Origin: Microstegium vimineum
Lineage: Eukaryota > Streptophyta > Magnoliopsida > Poales > Poaceae
DNA length: 64,000 nt
Assembly: GCA_022036555.1 (NCBI GenBank)
Contig: CM039122.1
Span: forward strand, 53,084,693-53,148,692
Direction of reading: 5' to 3'
Each line of letters begins with the position of its first letter. Positions within the stretch are counted from its first letter, which is position 1. Made by a program: the position numbers and the translations under genes. Positions 11,535-22,718 of the stretch are shown here, in pieces. The notes below the pieces were generated by a model. The model had not been told where the DNA came from and searched no databases. It was given only the letters and a program-made list of their open reading frames with translations.

Positions 11535-12767
11535 ATGGAAAATAATTACAAGTTTATTTCTCCCAAAATGTGGTGGATCGTAGATGTGGGACTCTCTTGT
11601 GCAATTGAGAGAGAGGATGCAACTCAAGCACAAAAGAAGTGTCTACATCTCGATTGTCAAGCTACTAACATTCTCTACCATTCTATGAAAGATAACATCT
11701 TTGGTGAGATTATGGACATGAAGAGCGCTCATGAGATTTGGACCTACCTCATTGAAAAATATGAGATGGTTCCAAACAATGATGATGATGTGTCCAAGTT
11801 GGTGGCACATGAGGATGTTGAGCATGACCACAACTTGGTGGTTGTGGAAGATTGTTCCACCTCGTGGTCAAGTGATGATGAAGATAATGATCTACCTACT
11901 CCAAGATCACTTGACAAGGATGATGAAGGCCCCACATCAAGTGTTGCAATTGATGATGCTACTCCAAGCACACTTGATGATGATGATGATGCATCGGGCT
12001 ATGAGAGTGATGCTTCCACAAGCTCTTCTACTTCATCACAAAGCTACATGTCACATGGTGACACTAAGGTATCAATTGACAATGTAATTGTAGATTGTGA
12101 TGACCCTAACTTTGAGCTTGTGTGCAAACTCTCAAAGGCTTTAGCAAGTGAGCTAAACAAAACAAAGAAACTAAAAGATGAAAACTCACTTCTAAAGACC
12201 TCATGTGAAGAACATAAGCACTTACTTGATGTTCTTAAATCTTCACATGATGAACTAAAATTGGATCATGAGCAACTTCGTGTGTCTCATGAAGATTTAG
12301 TTCACAAACATGGCTCTCTAAGTAATGAATTTCTAAATCTAAAAAATAAAGAGAGCTCATCACTTGGGTCAAATGATCAATCACATGTTGTTGCTAACCC
12401 TTGTGATGTAGGGAAGAAAAATGTATCCACCTCTTGTGATGATTTACTTGATATGCCATGTTCTTTAAATATAGATGCTTGTTCTACTTCTATGTCTTAT
12501 GAGACTAAACTTTTGAAGGAGAACAATGAGCTCAAAAGTGAATTGAAGAACATGAGCAACAAGCTAGAGAGGTGTTACACTTCCAAAGTCACCTTTGAGT
12601 ACATGATGAACAATCAAAGAAGCTATGGTGACAAGTGTGAAATCGGTTTCCACAAGGGCAAGGGCAAGAAAGAGAAAAAGCAAGAACCAAAGAAGCTATC
12701 TCATGTCATGTGCTTCAAGTGCCATGGTATGGGACATCTTACAAGTGTTTGCCCAATTGTAGGGTCG
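11535..12767 (+). pseudogene. Copia gag, C-terminally cut
   Basis: The frame opens with MENNYKFISPKMWWIVDVG and a UBN2-like gag region (residues 1-80, HEIWTYLIEKYE). An acidic, Ser/Asp-rich middle follows (residues about 85-180), then a lysine- and glutamate-rich predicted coiled coil (about 190-350). It ends in a CCHC zinc knuckle, CFKCHGMGHLTSVC (about residues 394-407). Directly after the knuckle the frame runs into inverted LTR sequence at 12768 and ends at 12809. The gag would package element RNA in cytoplasmic particles. Protease and pol are absent. There is no stop before the cut, so the gag itself looks fairly intact. Confidence 0.85.
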
Positions 12768-13478
12768 AGATGGCGGACTAGAGGGTGGGGTGGGAAAAGT
12801 CCTTTCTAAAACTTAAGCGCAACGGCTAACCGAAACAAATGCGGAATTAAAACTATCGGTCTAGCCAAGACTACACCCCTCTATCTATAACTTTAACACC
12901 TAGCAAAAGATCCTAATTGGGCTCACTAAGGCGCAAAGCTAGGGAGAGCTCACCTAAACAATTCTAGGTTGCAAGGTCACACAAACCTAAGCAACTAGTA
13001 CTCTAAGCACACCGGGAGCTCCTACACATACTAGTAAGCAAAGCACAAAGCACCTAAGCTCGCTAGCAATGCTCTCTAGGAAGACTACACAAGTCAACTA
13101 GAGAGCTCAACTTACTTAGCTACACAAGCTAAGTAATGTGACTTACAAGGCTAGACAAGCCAATAAGCCACTCAAGAGCTACTTCTAAGCTACACAAGCT
13201 AGAAGGTAATTAGGCAAGCTACACAAGCTAAAATAGTTACAAGAGCAACAACTACTCACTAGCACAAGTATATGAAAGTAAATACAAGCTAGTGATTTGG
13301 AGAATGCAAACCACCGAGAAGAGTAGACAAGGTTGACGCGGTGATTTTTCTCCCGAGGTTCACTTGGTTGCCACCAAGCTAGTCCCCATTGTGTCGACCA
13401 CTCACTTGGTGATTCGGCGGCTAATAGGCGTTCACAAGCCTAGCCCACTCACTCGGGCTCCGCAAGAATCTACCCACA
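12768..13478 (-). repeat. Inverted copy of the copia LTR 3' end, running into the assembly gap
   Basis: From TGTAGGGTCGAG at 12768 the sequence is the reverse complement of about 11408 back to about 10694, including the spaced CTTGTGTAGC motifs. Small differences show a separate copy rather than a duplicated read: GCCTCCGC-type changes near 13460, and TTAGGCAAG against CTAGGTAAC. It could be a second element inserted into gag in the opposite direction, or an assembly join of two repeats. The adjoining gap prevents a decision. Confidence 0.85.
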
Positions 13479-13578
13479 NNNNNNNNNNNNNNNNNNNNNN
13501 NNNNNNNNNNNNNNNNNNNNNNNNNNNNNNNNNNNNNNNNNNNNNNNNNNNNNNNNNNNNNNNNNNNNNNNNNNNNNN
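13479..13578. other. Assembly gap (100 N)
   Basis: Exactly 100 undetermined bases, the usual placeholder for a gap of unknown length. It lies next to an inverted repeat, so the true distance and orientation across it are uncertain. Confidence 0.99.
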
Positions 13579-14691
13579 TTGATTGAGTCTCTAATAGAGC
13601 CTAGAACCAGGTTGAATAAAAAAACAGGAAAAAGAACGTATAGTACAACCGTTTAGCCTTTTCACCACGTTGTATATATAGGGTAGAATTAATTAACAAA
13701 AAAAAATCCACCTTTTAGTTTTAGTCCTTTTCTCGCTCTCCTCGATGAATGGCAAATATAACGAAACAGCAGCACAGCACTTTACAATATTTTGATTCGG
13801 ATCTTGCATGAAATGGAATCCAGCTCTGGAAATAACCAAAGCCCAAAAGCCATTTTTCACGCGAATACGGGTGGGGTTGGGCTTTTGGTTTTAAATACTT
13901 GTTGTCTGTCTCTGTAATCGAATGGTTGCTCCGAAGTCTGAAATTGTTATTAGCTCAAGATTTGGAGTACGTCGGGGTTTAGCCGTGTGCAGGCAAACGA
14001 GAACTTTTATGGACACCGTTACTCCGACACCCCTGCTACACTCGACCACAGTATCTTCCATTCAAGAGACTGTAACATTAGAGGTTTCTTTAAGAGAATG
14101 TAAAATTAGAAATAGAAAACTTCAAATAGTGGCTCTCCAAATTAATCTAGCCTCTCAAAAAAGTAACATGATGTAGAACTCTATTTTTTTTAACATAACA
14201 TCGTCGACCGACGTAACGATTTTGACTTGCGTCCTGTTCGCTTGGCTTATCAGCTGATTTATCAACTACCGAAACAGTATTTTTGTCTCGTAGAAAAATA
14301 GCAAAAAATAACATTAGTCGACTTATCAACTACCAAAACGATGAAACGAACAGGCCTCAAAGAAGCTTATTTTTTTCGACGTCTCTCTCCGTCACGCAAC
14401 CCCGAGTACAGGGCAAGTCGCGCAACCCCGAGTACGGGGCAACTGTGTCACCAACAGAAGACCCTACCCATGACCCATCACGAGCCAGTGTGCTAAGCCA
14501 GGAATCGAGACAGAAGGATCGGCATGGCCATAACCATAGTTATTAGGATCAAATCGTAGATCATTGGTCATTGGTTCAACCAAAAAAAACTTGTTGAACC
14601 GCTAGTTCAATAGCTTTGGAGCACTTGAATTGAAGTGGCCATATAAAATAGCAATAGGACAGCCACAACAACAGCTGATGAACTGAACAAG
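13579..14691. other. Anonymous spacer with one MITE and a short tandem repeat
   Basis: No coding region is seen. The stretch holds a foldback element at 14233-14354 and two copies of a 26-base unit, CGCAACCCCGAGTAC plus flanks, at 14395-14446. The right part may belong to the 3' flank of the hAT element, but I could not identify its terminus. Confidence 0.5.
14233..14354. mobile_element. Small MITE-like foldback element
   Basis: The ends CCTGTTCG (14233-14240) and CGAACAGG (14347-14354) are perfect inverted repeats. Imperfect inner complementarity involves CTTATCAACTACC. No clear 8-bp target duplication is seen. A relative with the same CCTGTTCGCTTGG start lies at 62057. Confidence 0.6.
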
Positions 14692-14929
14692 CTAACTTTC
14701 ACGAACACAGGTGCACAACCAAAGTACCAAACAACTATAGCCTACATGCGAACAAAATAGAGGTGACTCAAGTGACTGCCTATATGTAAAATGGATCCAA
14801 TCTTCTGCTTCGGCCTCTTCATCATGTTCATCGGCCATATCTGGATCATGAAGTTCATCGTCTTGGCTGGACATCTCTTCACTTTCATCCATGGCATCAG
14901 CAGCCTCATCCAAATTCAGCGCCATATCT
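14692..14929 (-). pseudogene. Putative last exon of the hAT transposase gene (acidic tail)
   Basis: On the minus strand a polypyrimidine stretch and TTTTTTCAG precede a reading frame that starts ATATGGCGCTGAATTTGG. It encodes an acidic tail (ALNLDEAADAMDESEEMSS, later a DEHDEEAEAED run), as seen at the C-terminus of many plant hAT transposases. The hAT gene at 36989 ends in a splice donor and is broken there by an LTR, and this acceptor lies at the other side of the nested insertions. I infer that the two belong together, with an intron now about 22 kb long. Without an RNA sequence this remains a hypothesis; the acidic frame alone is weak evidence. Confidence 0.45.
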
Positions 14930-15118
14930 GAAAAAATATTAGTATATTATTATGTTAGATGTTGGCTGCTAGCAAAAGCAAACTTGATTAATTTCACAAG
15001 AATGCAGGACATTACCATCACTGCATTGTATACTCAACATCAACATCAACATCAACAAAGCCTGTAGTCCCAAGCAAGTTGGGATAGGCTAGAGTTGAAA
15101 CCCAACAAGATACCCAAG

Positions 15119-16207
15119 TCATGGTTCCGGCACTTCAATAGCTGCTTTCCAGACAATCCTATCCAAACATAGATCTCTAGATATATCCCAAGCTTTTAAA
15201 TCTCTATTCACCGCCTCCGCCCATGTCAACTTCGGCCTTCCTCTGCCTCTCCTTATATTATTAGCTTGGCTTGAGACTCCACACCCACAGCGCACTGGTG
15301 CATCTGGCGGTCTCCTCTGGACATGGCCAAACCATCTCAACCGATGTTGGACAAGCTTTTCTTCAATTGGTGCCACCCCTAGGCGATCACGTATATCACC
15401 ATTCCGAACTCGGTCCATTCTTGTGTGACCACAGATCCAACGCAACATGCGCATTTCTGCAACACTCATTTGTTGAACATGTCGAGCCTTTGTGGGCCAA
15501 CATTCGGCTCCATACAACATTGCAGGTCTAATTGTTGTCCTATAGAACTTGCCTTTTAGCTTTTGGGGTACTCTCTTGTCACATAGAATGTCAGAAGCTT
15601 GACGCCACTTGATCCACCCTGCTTTGATTCTATGGCTAACGTCTGCATCAATATCTCCATCCCTTTGTAGCATCGATCTCAGATATCGGAAGGTGTCCTT
15701 TTTAGGCACGACTTGACCTTCCAAACTCACATCTCCCTCATCCTGAGCCGTTGTGCCAAAGTCGCATTTCATATACTCGGTTTTAGTCCGACTTAGTCTA
15801 AAACCTTTAGACTCAAGGGTTTGCCGCCACAGCTCAAGTTTCCTATTTACTCCCGCCAAGCTTTCATCAACTAACACTACATCATCGGCGAAGAGCATGC
15901 ACCAAGGGATGTCCCCTTGAATGTCCCTTGTAATCTCGTCCATTACCAAGGTAAAGAGATACGGGCTCAAGGCTGACCCTTGATGAAGCCCAATTCTAAT
16001 TGGGAAGTAATCAGTATTACCATCATTGGTTCGAACGCTAGTCACAACATTGTTGTACATGTCCTTGATGAGGGTCACATACTTTGTTGGGACTTTATGT
16101 CTATCCAAAGCCCACCACATAACATTTCTTGGTATCTTGTCATAAGCTTTCTCCAAGTCAATGAAAACCATATGTAGGTCCTTCTTCTGCTCTCTAAATC
16201 GCTCCAT
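15119..16207 (-). pseudogene. RTE LINE reverse transcriptase, C-terminal part
   Basis: An open frame of 362 codons encodes the palm and thumb of an RTE reverse transcriptase and the C-terminal region. It begins FREQKKDLHMVFIDLEKAYD (first catalytic Asp block), continues with GLHQGSALSPYLFTLVMDE and the active site FADDVVLVDE (about 15905-15875). It ends with LRWFGHVQRRP and RGRPKLTW motifs that are characteristic of plant RTE elements. The frame is still open over its whole length. The N-terminal part of the domain lies beyond the gypsy insertion at 22724-23020. Confidence 0.9.
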
Positions 16208-16214
16208 AACTTGT

Positions 16215-17512
16215 TGTCGGTGTTATGACTCAGGGCGTCAAGACCACCGGCTAGTAAATTTGTATATTGCGTGCTCCCTCTCCCATACGTGATGCAAGAA
16301 GAACACAAGATTTATCCTGGTTCGGGCACAGAAGGCCCTACGTCCAGCGGGGGAGGATGGATTGTATTATCTCGCACCGAAGTGCTCGTACAGGGGGGAT
16401 ACAAGCAGACTTACACGGGGGTGCTCAAAGTGAGCTGAAGCCTAGGGCTAGCAGGGCTATCCTAGGTGGTCGGTTGGTTGCTTGAGAGGTTGATCAAGCA
16501 ACCGGGTGTGTGGTGTATGCAGGTCACAGCTGATGTCCGAATGCGAATACCCATGTGAATGCCCCTTCTTCTATCCCAGCGTCCCCTTTTATAGACCAAG
16601 GGGAGGCCTGAGAGTACAGAGGTCCTAGACTGTAGAGGCACGGGAGGCGTGTCCGTGGCGCCATGCTGGCGAAGGGACGTCGACCGCTGTAGCGGCGTGG
16701 CCTTCCCGTCCTTCCGGTGTTTCGGAGTATGGTGATGGCGGACTGGACGTTGCAGCACGTCATGGCACAGCAGGGTTGACCTTCTGTAGATGGGTGCGAG
16801 TCTCACAGCTGAAGCGGAACAGAGCGGATAGGACGGGTCCCATGCCGGAGTGGTTGGGGACGGTGGTTGAGCCCCCGGTCGAGGGGGGGTCGAGGCCAGC
16901 GTGACCCTGTCGTATCCCTGAGGACACAGTCGAGGGTCGTTCTGTTCATGACTCGAGGGGGTGCCTCTAGAGTCCATACCTACGACATGGCTACAGCGGC
17001 AGCACAGTTGATGGAGGTCCAGGGCATGGGCGGTGAGTTGATGGATTTGACCGTGGTAGTGGGCGCCCATGGTGTTAGGCGGGGGCAGGTAGGCGCATCG
17101 GATCCCCTTTAACCCATGTCGGGAGCAGGTAAGTTGATCGAGCTTCCTTCTCAGGGGTTGTTCGTTCGACCCCCTGTCCGTCATTCGAGGGGTCGAGGCG
17201 GATGGGTCGTTCGTTCGATCCCTATCCGCCAATCGGGGTCGAGGCGGAGGCGGAGGCGGAGGGTCGTTAGTTTGACCCCTGTCCGTAAGTCGAGGTAGAG
17301 GCAGGGGGTCATTCGTTCGACCCCTGTCCGTCTGTTTTTCCAGTAATGGGCCGGCCCACGACTGGTTGTTGTTGCCGGTGAGGGAGGCCTTTGTGTGATG
17401 GGCCTTTCTCCATTGACTTGAACGGCTGATCGGATCCTGTCTTAAAAATGGTCACTATGTTGAGCGTTAGTTTATCGCAGGTTTAGGGTACCCCTTACCT
17501 TTGTACCTGATA
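16215..17512 (-). repeat. 3' LTR (1298 bp) of the pol-less gypsy element
   Basis: It pairs with 22187-22718. The inner end reads ACCTGATA where the partner has ACCCGACA, so the TG terminus is mutated. On the minus strand the purine-rich GGCTCGGGGGCTAC just before it is a plausible polypurine tract. Confidence 0.85.
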
Positions 17513-20075
17513 GTAGCCCCCGAGCCTCTATGCGGATAAGAATCCGTATAGAGGCTTTTGCCGATGATCTGTAGGGTTAGTCCGAGGTCTGATTCTCCGT
17601 GGGGTGCGCGCGAGCGCACCCCGTGGGGGTAGCCCCCGAGGCCCCAGAGGAGTGATTAAGAACTCCTCTAGGGGCTTTGACGTGTGTTCTATCGAGGGAA
17701 GTTAGGATTACCTGGAGTCATAGCACCCTATCGAGCGGTCGATTCTGTTCGCCAGGCTACGAGCGTTTCACTTCCTGAAAAAAAGGGGTGCTCGAGGGCG
17801 GCTGTCGAAACCCTTCCAAGGGCCAGCCTTCGCTCCCTCGAGTGTTAAACTGGAGTCATAGTGCCTTATCGAGGGGTCAACTCTGTCTGCCAGGCTACGA
17901 GTGTTTTCGACCCTCTTTCGTCGAGGGGTGTCATGAGTAGTCTAGCCCTCGAGCCTCGTGTGGCTGGGCTTTCACTACCTCCTAGCGTCTTTCCCACGGA
18001 TCCTTATGCTCGGATTGCAGGGCGAAGAGCATCGTGCTATCCTCGTTAGGACGAGCCTCGAAGTCCTCTGTGAGCCTTCGTAAGGACGAACCTCGAAGTC
18101 CTCTGCGAGCTGGTAACGGGTATAAATTCAAGTGAAATCCAAGTGAGAACTCGTGCCCCTTCGACGGGGGTCGATAGAAGCCCAGAGGCGATCTCATTCA
18201 AGCAACACCGCATGGATTACCTAGGTGCCAACTCTGTTCGATGAGAGTCGGTGGCCTGATGCCTCCCGTCGAAGGGATCCTTGGGTATTCCGTGGTTATA
18301 CCTTGGATATGACCCGGGGGGCCTCGAGCGTACGTTCTCGAGCTAGGGGCTCGCGCCTGGCCCCCCCTGGGTCATCCCTGACTCGTTCGTGGGGCCAGCC
18401 TTCGCCCCCTCGAGATTTGGGGGTGGACCGGAGTCCTTAACCCTGGGTCCTCCCTGACCTCAGGTACTCGAGGGCGGTTGTTGAACCCTGTGGAAGGGCC
18501 AACCTTCGCTCCCTCGAGATTTTGACGGACGGGTCGACGTCCGTTGCTTACCTCCGAAGATGACGTCCTATCCTGTGGAATACAAGGTGGTGGTAGGTAG
18601 GTATATTAAATGCGGGGACATACCTGCCTTTTGTCGGATTCGCCCGCGAGCATGGGTCAAATAGGCTCCCGAAGGGAGAAACTGTGTCACCAGCTGAGGC
18701 CGGGGAGACGGCGTCCGGCGTCTCGGAATCCGCTTGGTGAAGAGGGCGGCGGCGCGGCTGAGTATGTCGGAGAAGCCGCGGGGACCTTCTGAGATGACGG
18801 TATGGCAGAGCCAAAGTCAGGCTCAGCGAGGTACCCGCCCCGACCCGCAAGCACGGGTCAAACAGGCTCTCGAAGGGAGGAACTGTGTCACCAGCCAGGG
18901 CCGGGGAGATGGCGTCCGGCGTATCGGGATCCGCGTGACGAAGAGTGCGGCGGCGCCGTTCACGCCTCCTCCATGTCGTGGCTGTGGCCTAAGGACATGA
19001 ACTCTAGACTTCTGGACCGGATGATGGTGGCGAACGGAAATAGCTGAGGCCTGTGAGCCAGCTCTGGACAAGAAAGGTCTATGTAATAGATTAAGTTGGT
19101 GACAATATGATGTCAAGCCGCTGGGGGCTTCAAAACCTTAATGCATTTTATTCAGGATGCATCTGGGTGTTTTTATTTCTCGAGCCATCTCAATTTCTCT
19201 TTGCCTGAGCTGTTGCTTTTAGACTAAGTGTTCGACGCGCTCTCGTATCCCTCGAGGGGGGGAGCGAGTGGGGGTACCATAGCCCTGAGGCGTAGGAGAG
19301 TCCCCGGCTCGACGGCCTGTGACCCTTAGGGAGTTCGAGGCGTCTTTACTTAGTCATGAAGCGTACTCGGGGCAAGGATGGAAAGAGAAGCGTTGAGTTT
19401 CGAAAAACGTTCGGGTTTTTAAGGGACTTAGGGAGGGGGATCCCCCTGACAGCCCCCGAGGGAAATTTGACTTTGCAAGAGCAGAGTCGAGGCTACCTCA
19501 GAGTCATGAACAAACGTGAAATGTTTTTCGAGAACATTTTATTCATTCATGATGCGATAAATGTACATAACGCGTAAGATGTACAAGGCCTAAGTTATCG
19601 GCTTAGGGGTAAAAGCGGTTTTTGGGGACTTTCTTAGGGGATATTCCCGGTTAGCCCCGAGGGATGCTCGACTCTGCGGGAGCAGGGTCGAGTCTACCTT
19701 TACGACTACGAGCGGTGATTACTCGAGCCATTCTTACTTCTACCAGCCTTGGTGCTCCACTTTTTGGTGCAGTTGTTGGACGTACGCCCAAGGCCCTCGA
19801 GACGGGGGAGGGAGCGAGTGGGAGTACCTTAGCCCTGAGGCGTAGGAGAGTTCCCGGCTCGGCACCCCTCGACCTTTGCGGGTCTCGAGCGCGTTTCCCA
19901 CCCTGCGCTAAGCGTGCTTCGAGGGGCAGAAGAAAGAGAGGCGTCGAGGGGTAGAGTAAAATCTTCCTCGAGTCACGAATGAAAATGAAAGCACTAGGAT
20001 CGCGGACTTTCTATTCATTCGAGATGCGAGAATTGTACATAAATGCGAAAATGTACGAGGCCTTGAGGCCTAAGG
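17513..20075 (-). other. Non-coding GC-rich internal tract of the pol-less gypsy element
   Basis: No protein domain is found on either strand. The tract is rich in GAGG/CCTCG-type words and has short direct repeats such as CCTCGAAGTCCTCTG at about 18055-18105. Two adjacent copies of a leader-like segment lie at about 18650-18990; a third copy lies at about 21720-22070 near the primer region. Confidence 0.7.
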
Positions 20076-21500
20076 CTAGAAACGACGTAATTGTTCCTTG
20101 TTCCACGCGTCGATGTAGAAGAACGCGTCGACGGCTTCCTCGCCGTCTGCGTAATTGATGACGATGTCCATGAGCTCGTTGATGGTCTTGGGGGTGTTAC
20201 GTCCTAGCTCCCGCACCAACTCTTTGCAAGTCGTCCCGGCGACGAACACCATGATGACGTCGTGGTCGGAGATGTGGGTTAGCTTGGCTCGTTGCTTGGA
20301 GAACTGCCGGGTGAAGTCACAGAGGGTTTCCCCTGGCTTCTGCTTGCAGCTACGGAGATCCCAGGGGTTTCCAGGCCACACATAGGTGCCCTCGAAGTTT
20401 CCCTCGAAGATCCTGACCAGGTCGGGCCAGCCATAGATCAAGTCCGGAGGGAGTTCCTCGAGCCATCTTAGAGCGGTGTCGGAGAGGAAGAGCGGGAGTT
20501 GCCAAATAATGATGTGGTCGTCGTCGGCTCCTCCTAGCTGACATGCCAGCCTGAAATCAGCAAGCCAGAGCTCCGACTTGGTTTCGCCACTGTACTTGAC
20601 CAGGCTGGTGGTGGACGGAAACGAATAGGCAAGGTGGTTTGCCGAATCGCCTTGCTGAAGACTCGTGGCCCTGGTGGTTCCGAGGATCGACGTCGATCCT
20701 CGTCACTGTCGTAGCGCCCACCTCGATGGGTACTATAACCTCGAGCCTCAGTGTCACCATGTCGGCGTCGTTTGTTGTCGTTGATGTCGTGTCGCGCCTC
20801 TCGCGGTTGTCGATTGTCGAGGGTGCGGTCTCGAACTGGTTGCTGCTCCGCCCCGCCTTGGGGCGCCTCGTCTTGGTGGACAGATATCTCTCGATCTTGT
20901 TGAGGGGGCGCAGCCTGCCGCCCGAAAGTAGCTCCTCTGCGCCTCGAGGCCGAGCTCTCCGCCTCTTGAACAGTTGCGGTTTGGAGAAGCCCCTGGACCT
21001 TTTCTCTGACGCGCTGCGCCTGGGGCGTCGATGGTGCCGGCATGTCACGAAGCAGCATTGCGGCTGCTATGATATTTTGACTAGCGCGGTTGTAGTAGTG
21101 GGGTTCGTTCGTTCCTTCCTCGACTATCTGCCGATGGACTTCCCAAGCCTGGTCGCGGGCTCCTCCACCCTGTGGCCGCTCGTGATCTCGCTCGAGGGCA
21201 CGCTCGAGCTGTAGGCGCTCCTCCTCGAGCTTGGCAAGCAGCTCTCGGGCTTGCGCGATCCGGACGTCCTGAGGTGGATTGGCTCCGTCGGGACTCGGGG
21301 GGTCGGCGTCTCGCGCCGGGGTAGTGTTGCCCCTTCCTCCTTCATTTGTAGTCGCGGCGTCGTCGATGTCGTCATGGGAGTTGACCGGATCGATGAGGTG
21401 GAAGCACTCCCGCGTGGGATCATAATCCTCGTCGGGGGAGTCCGAGTCGGGGTAGCCGTGGTAGAAGTTGGGGAAAGATCCCCAGCATTCCCCCTCCAGC
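20076..21500 (-). pseudogene. Gypsy gag of the pol-less element
   Basis: The N-terminal half (about 21430-20534) is low-complexity, charged and proline-rich. The C-terminal half (about 20540-20076) contains a retrotransposon gag domain, with YGWPDLVRIFEGNFEGTY, QKPGETLCDFTRQFSKQ and VFVAGTTCKELVRELG. The two halves overlap in different frames near 20534-20580, so at least one frameshift separates them. No zinc knuckle follows, and the frame ends at 20076 without leading into pol. A gag without pol suggests the element supplied capsid protein but needed a partner's enzymes. Confidence 0.75.
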
Positions 21501-22186
21501 CATTGTCGTACCGTCCCCTAGGTCTGACACCCTAGGGCCGGGGCTCGTCGTGACTCCGGGCGCTCATCCAGTGGAGGGGTGATGACGAGGTTGATCGTCG
21601 TACGTAGCAGGTTCCCTGGGGAGCCGTAACGTGCCTGCATCTGCGAGCCTACAAAAGCAGAACAGAGTCTGGCGCTGTTGTAGAGCCCATGTGGAAACAG
21701 GTTGTGCGGTGGCACGGCCGAGTATGTTGGAGAAGCCACGGGGACCCTCTGAGGTGACGGTATGGCAGGGCCAAAGTCAGGCTCAGCGAGGTACCCGCCC
21801 CCGACCCGCAAGCATGGGTCAAACAGGCTCCCAAAGGGAGCAACTGTGTCACCAGCTGAGGCCGGGGAGGCGGCATCTGGTGTCTCGGGATCCGCGCGGT
21901 GAAGAGTGTGGCGGCGTCGTTCGCGCCTCCTCCTGGTCGCAGGCGACAGGAGCGAGTGGTGGGACCGTCATCTGGTCCTCCTTGGCTCCAGAGTACCGGA
22001 GCTGCTGCTATCCATGCCACTAGCTGAGAGTAGAACCATGTCGTGGTCGTGGCCCGTGGACATGAACTCTAGGCTCCCGAACCAGATGACGGTGGAGAAC
22101 GGAAGCGATGGGATCGAGGAATCCATCTGGGAGAGTAGTTTGGAGTTGATCGACACGCAAAGCCCCCCTACTTGGCGCGTCAACTG

Positions 22187-22718
22187 TCGGTGTTATGACC
22201 CAGGGGGTCAAGACCACCGGCTAGTAAATTTGTATATTGCGTGCTCCCTCTCCCAGACGTGATGCAAGAAGAACACAAGATTTATCCTAGTTCGGGCACA
22301 GAAGGCCCAACGTCCAGCGGGGAAGGATGGATTGTATTATCTTGCACCGAAGTGCTCGTACAGGGGGGATACAAGCAGACTCACACTGGAGTACTCAGAG
22401 TGAGCTAAAGCCTAGGGCTAGCAGGGCTATCCTAGGTGGTCGGTTGGTTGCTTGAGAGGTTGATCAAGCAACCGGGTGTGTGGTGTATGCAGGTCAGAGC
22501 TGATGTCCGAATGCGAATACCCATGCGAATGCCCCTTCTTCTATCCCAGCGTCCCCTTTTATAGACCAAGGGGAGGCCTGAGAGTACAGAGGTCCTAGAC
22601 TGTAGAGGCCTTTCTCCATTGAGTTGAACGGTTGATCGGATCCTGTCTTAAAAATGGTCACTATGTTGAGCGTTAGTTTATCGCAGGTTTAGGGTACCCC
22701 TTACCTTTGTACCCGACA
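22187..22718 (-). repeat. 5' LTR of the pol-less gypsy element, with a 766-bp internal deletion
   Basis: It matches the outer parts of 16215-17512. It jumps from ACTGTAGAGGC (partner 16630-16640) straight to CCTTTCTCCATTGA (partner about 17402), losing about 766 bases at a shared GGC. On the minus strand it is followed by GTTGACGCGCCAAGTAGGGG (22186 leftward), which lies at the primer-binding position. Confidence 0.85.

Larger units (their letters stand above)
9314..12767 (+). mobile_element. Ty1/copia retrotransposon, 5' part (SIRE/Maximus-like): LTR, PBS, gag
   Basis: A plus-strand element begins TGTTGAAAGGTCC at 9314 inside or beside the L1 remnant. It has a 2.1-kb LTR ending CCCTACA at 11408, an initiator-methionine-type primer binding site, and a gag reading frame. 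Everything after the gag zinc knuckle is missing: at 12768 the sequence switches to an inverted copy of the same LTR end. The SIRE/Maximus assignment is inferred from the LTR start, the long LTR, the PBS and the gag style. No target-site duplication can be tested because the right end is lost. Confidence 0.8.
16215..22718 (-). mobile_element. Pol-less gypsy element (LARD-like) inserted in the RTE LINE
   Basis: The element starts TGTCGG (16215) and ends CCGACA (22718). It is flanked by the 5-bp duplication CTTGT at 16210-16214 and 22719-22723, inside an RTE coding frame that reads across when the element is removed. The minus-strand order is 5' LTR (22718-22187), primer region, leader, gag (about 21500-20076), a 2.5-kb non-coding GC-rich tract, and 3' LTR (17512-16215). 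No protease, reverse transcriptase or integrase is seen. This matches large non-autonomous gypsy derivatives in grasses such as the Dasheng type, though I do not assign a family. Confidence 0.9.
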
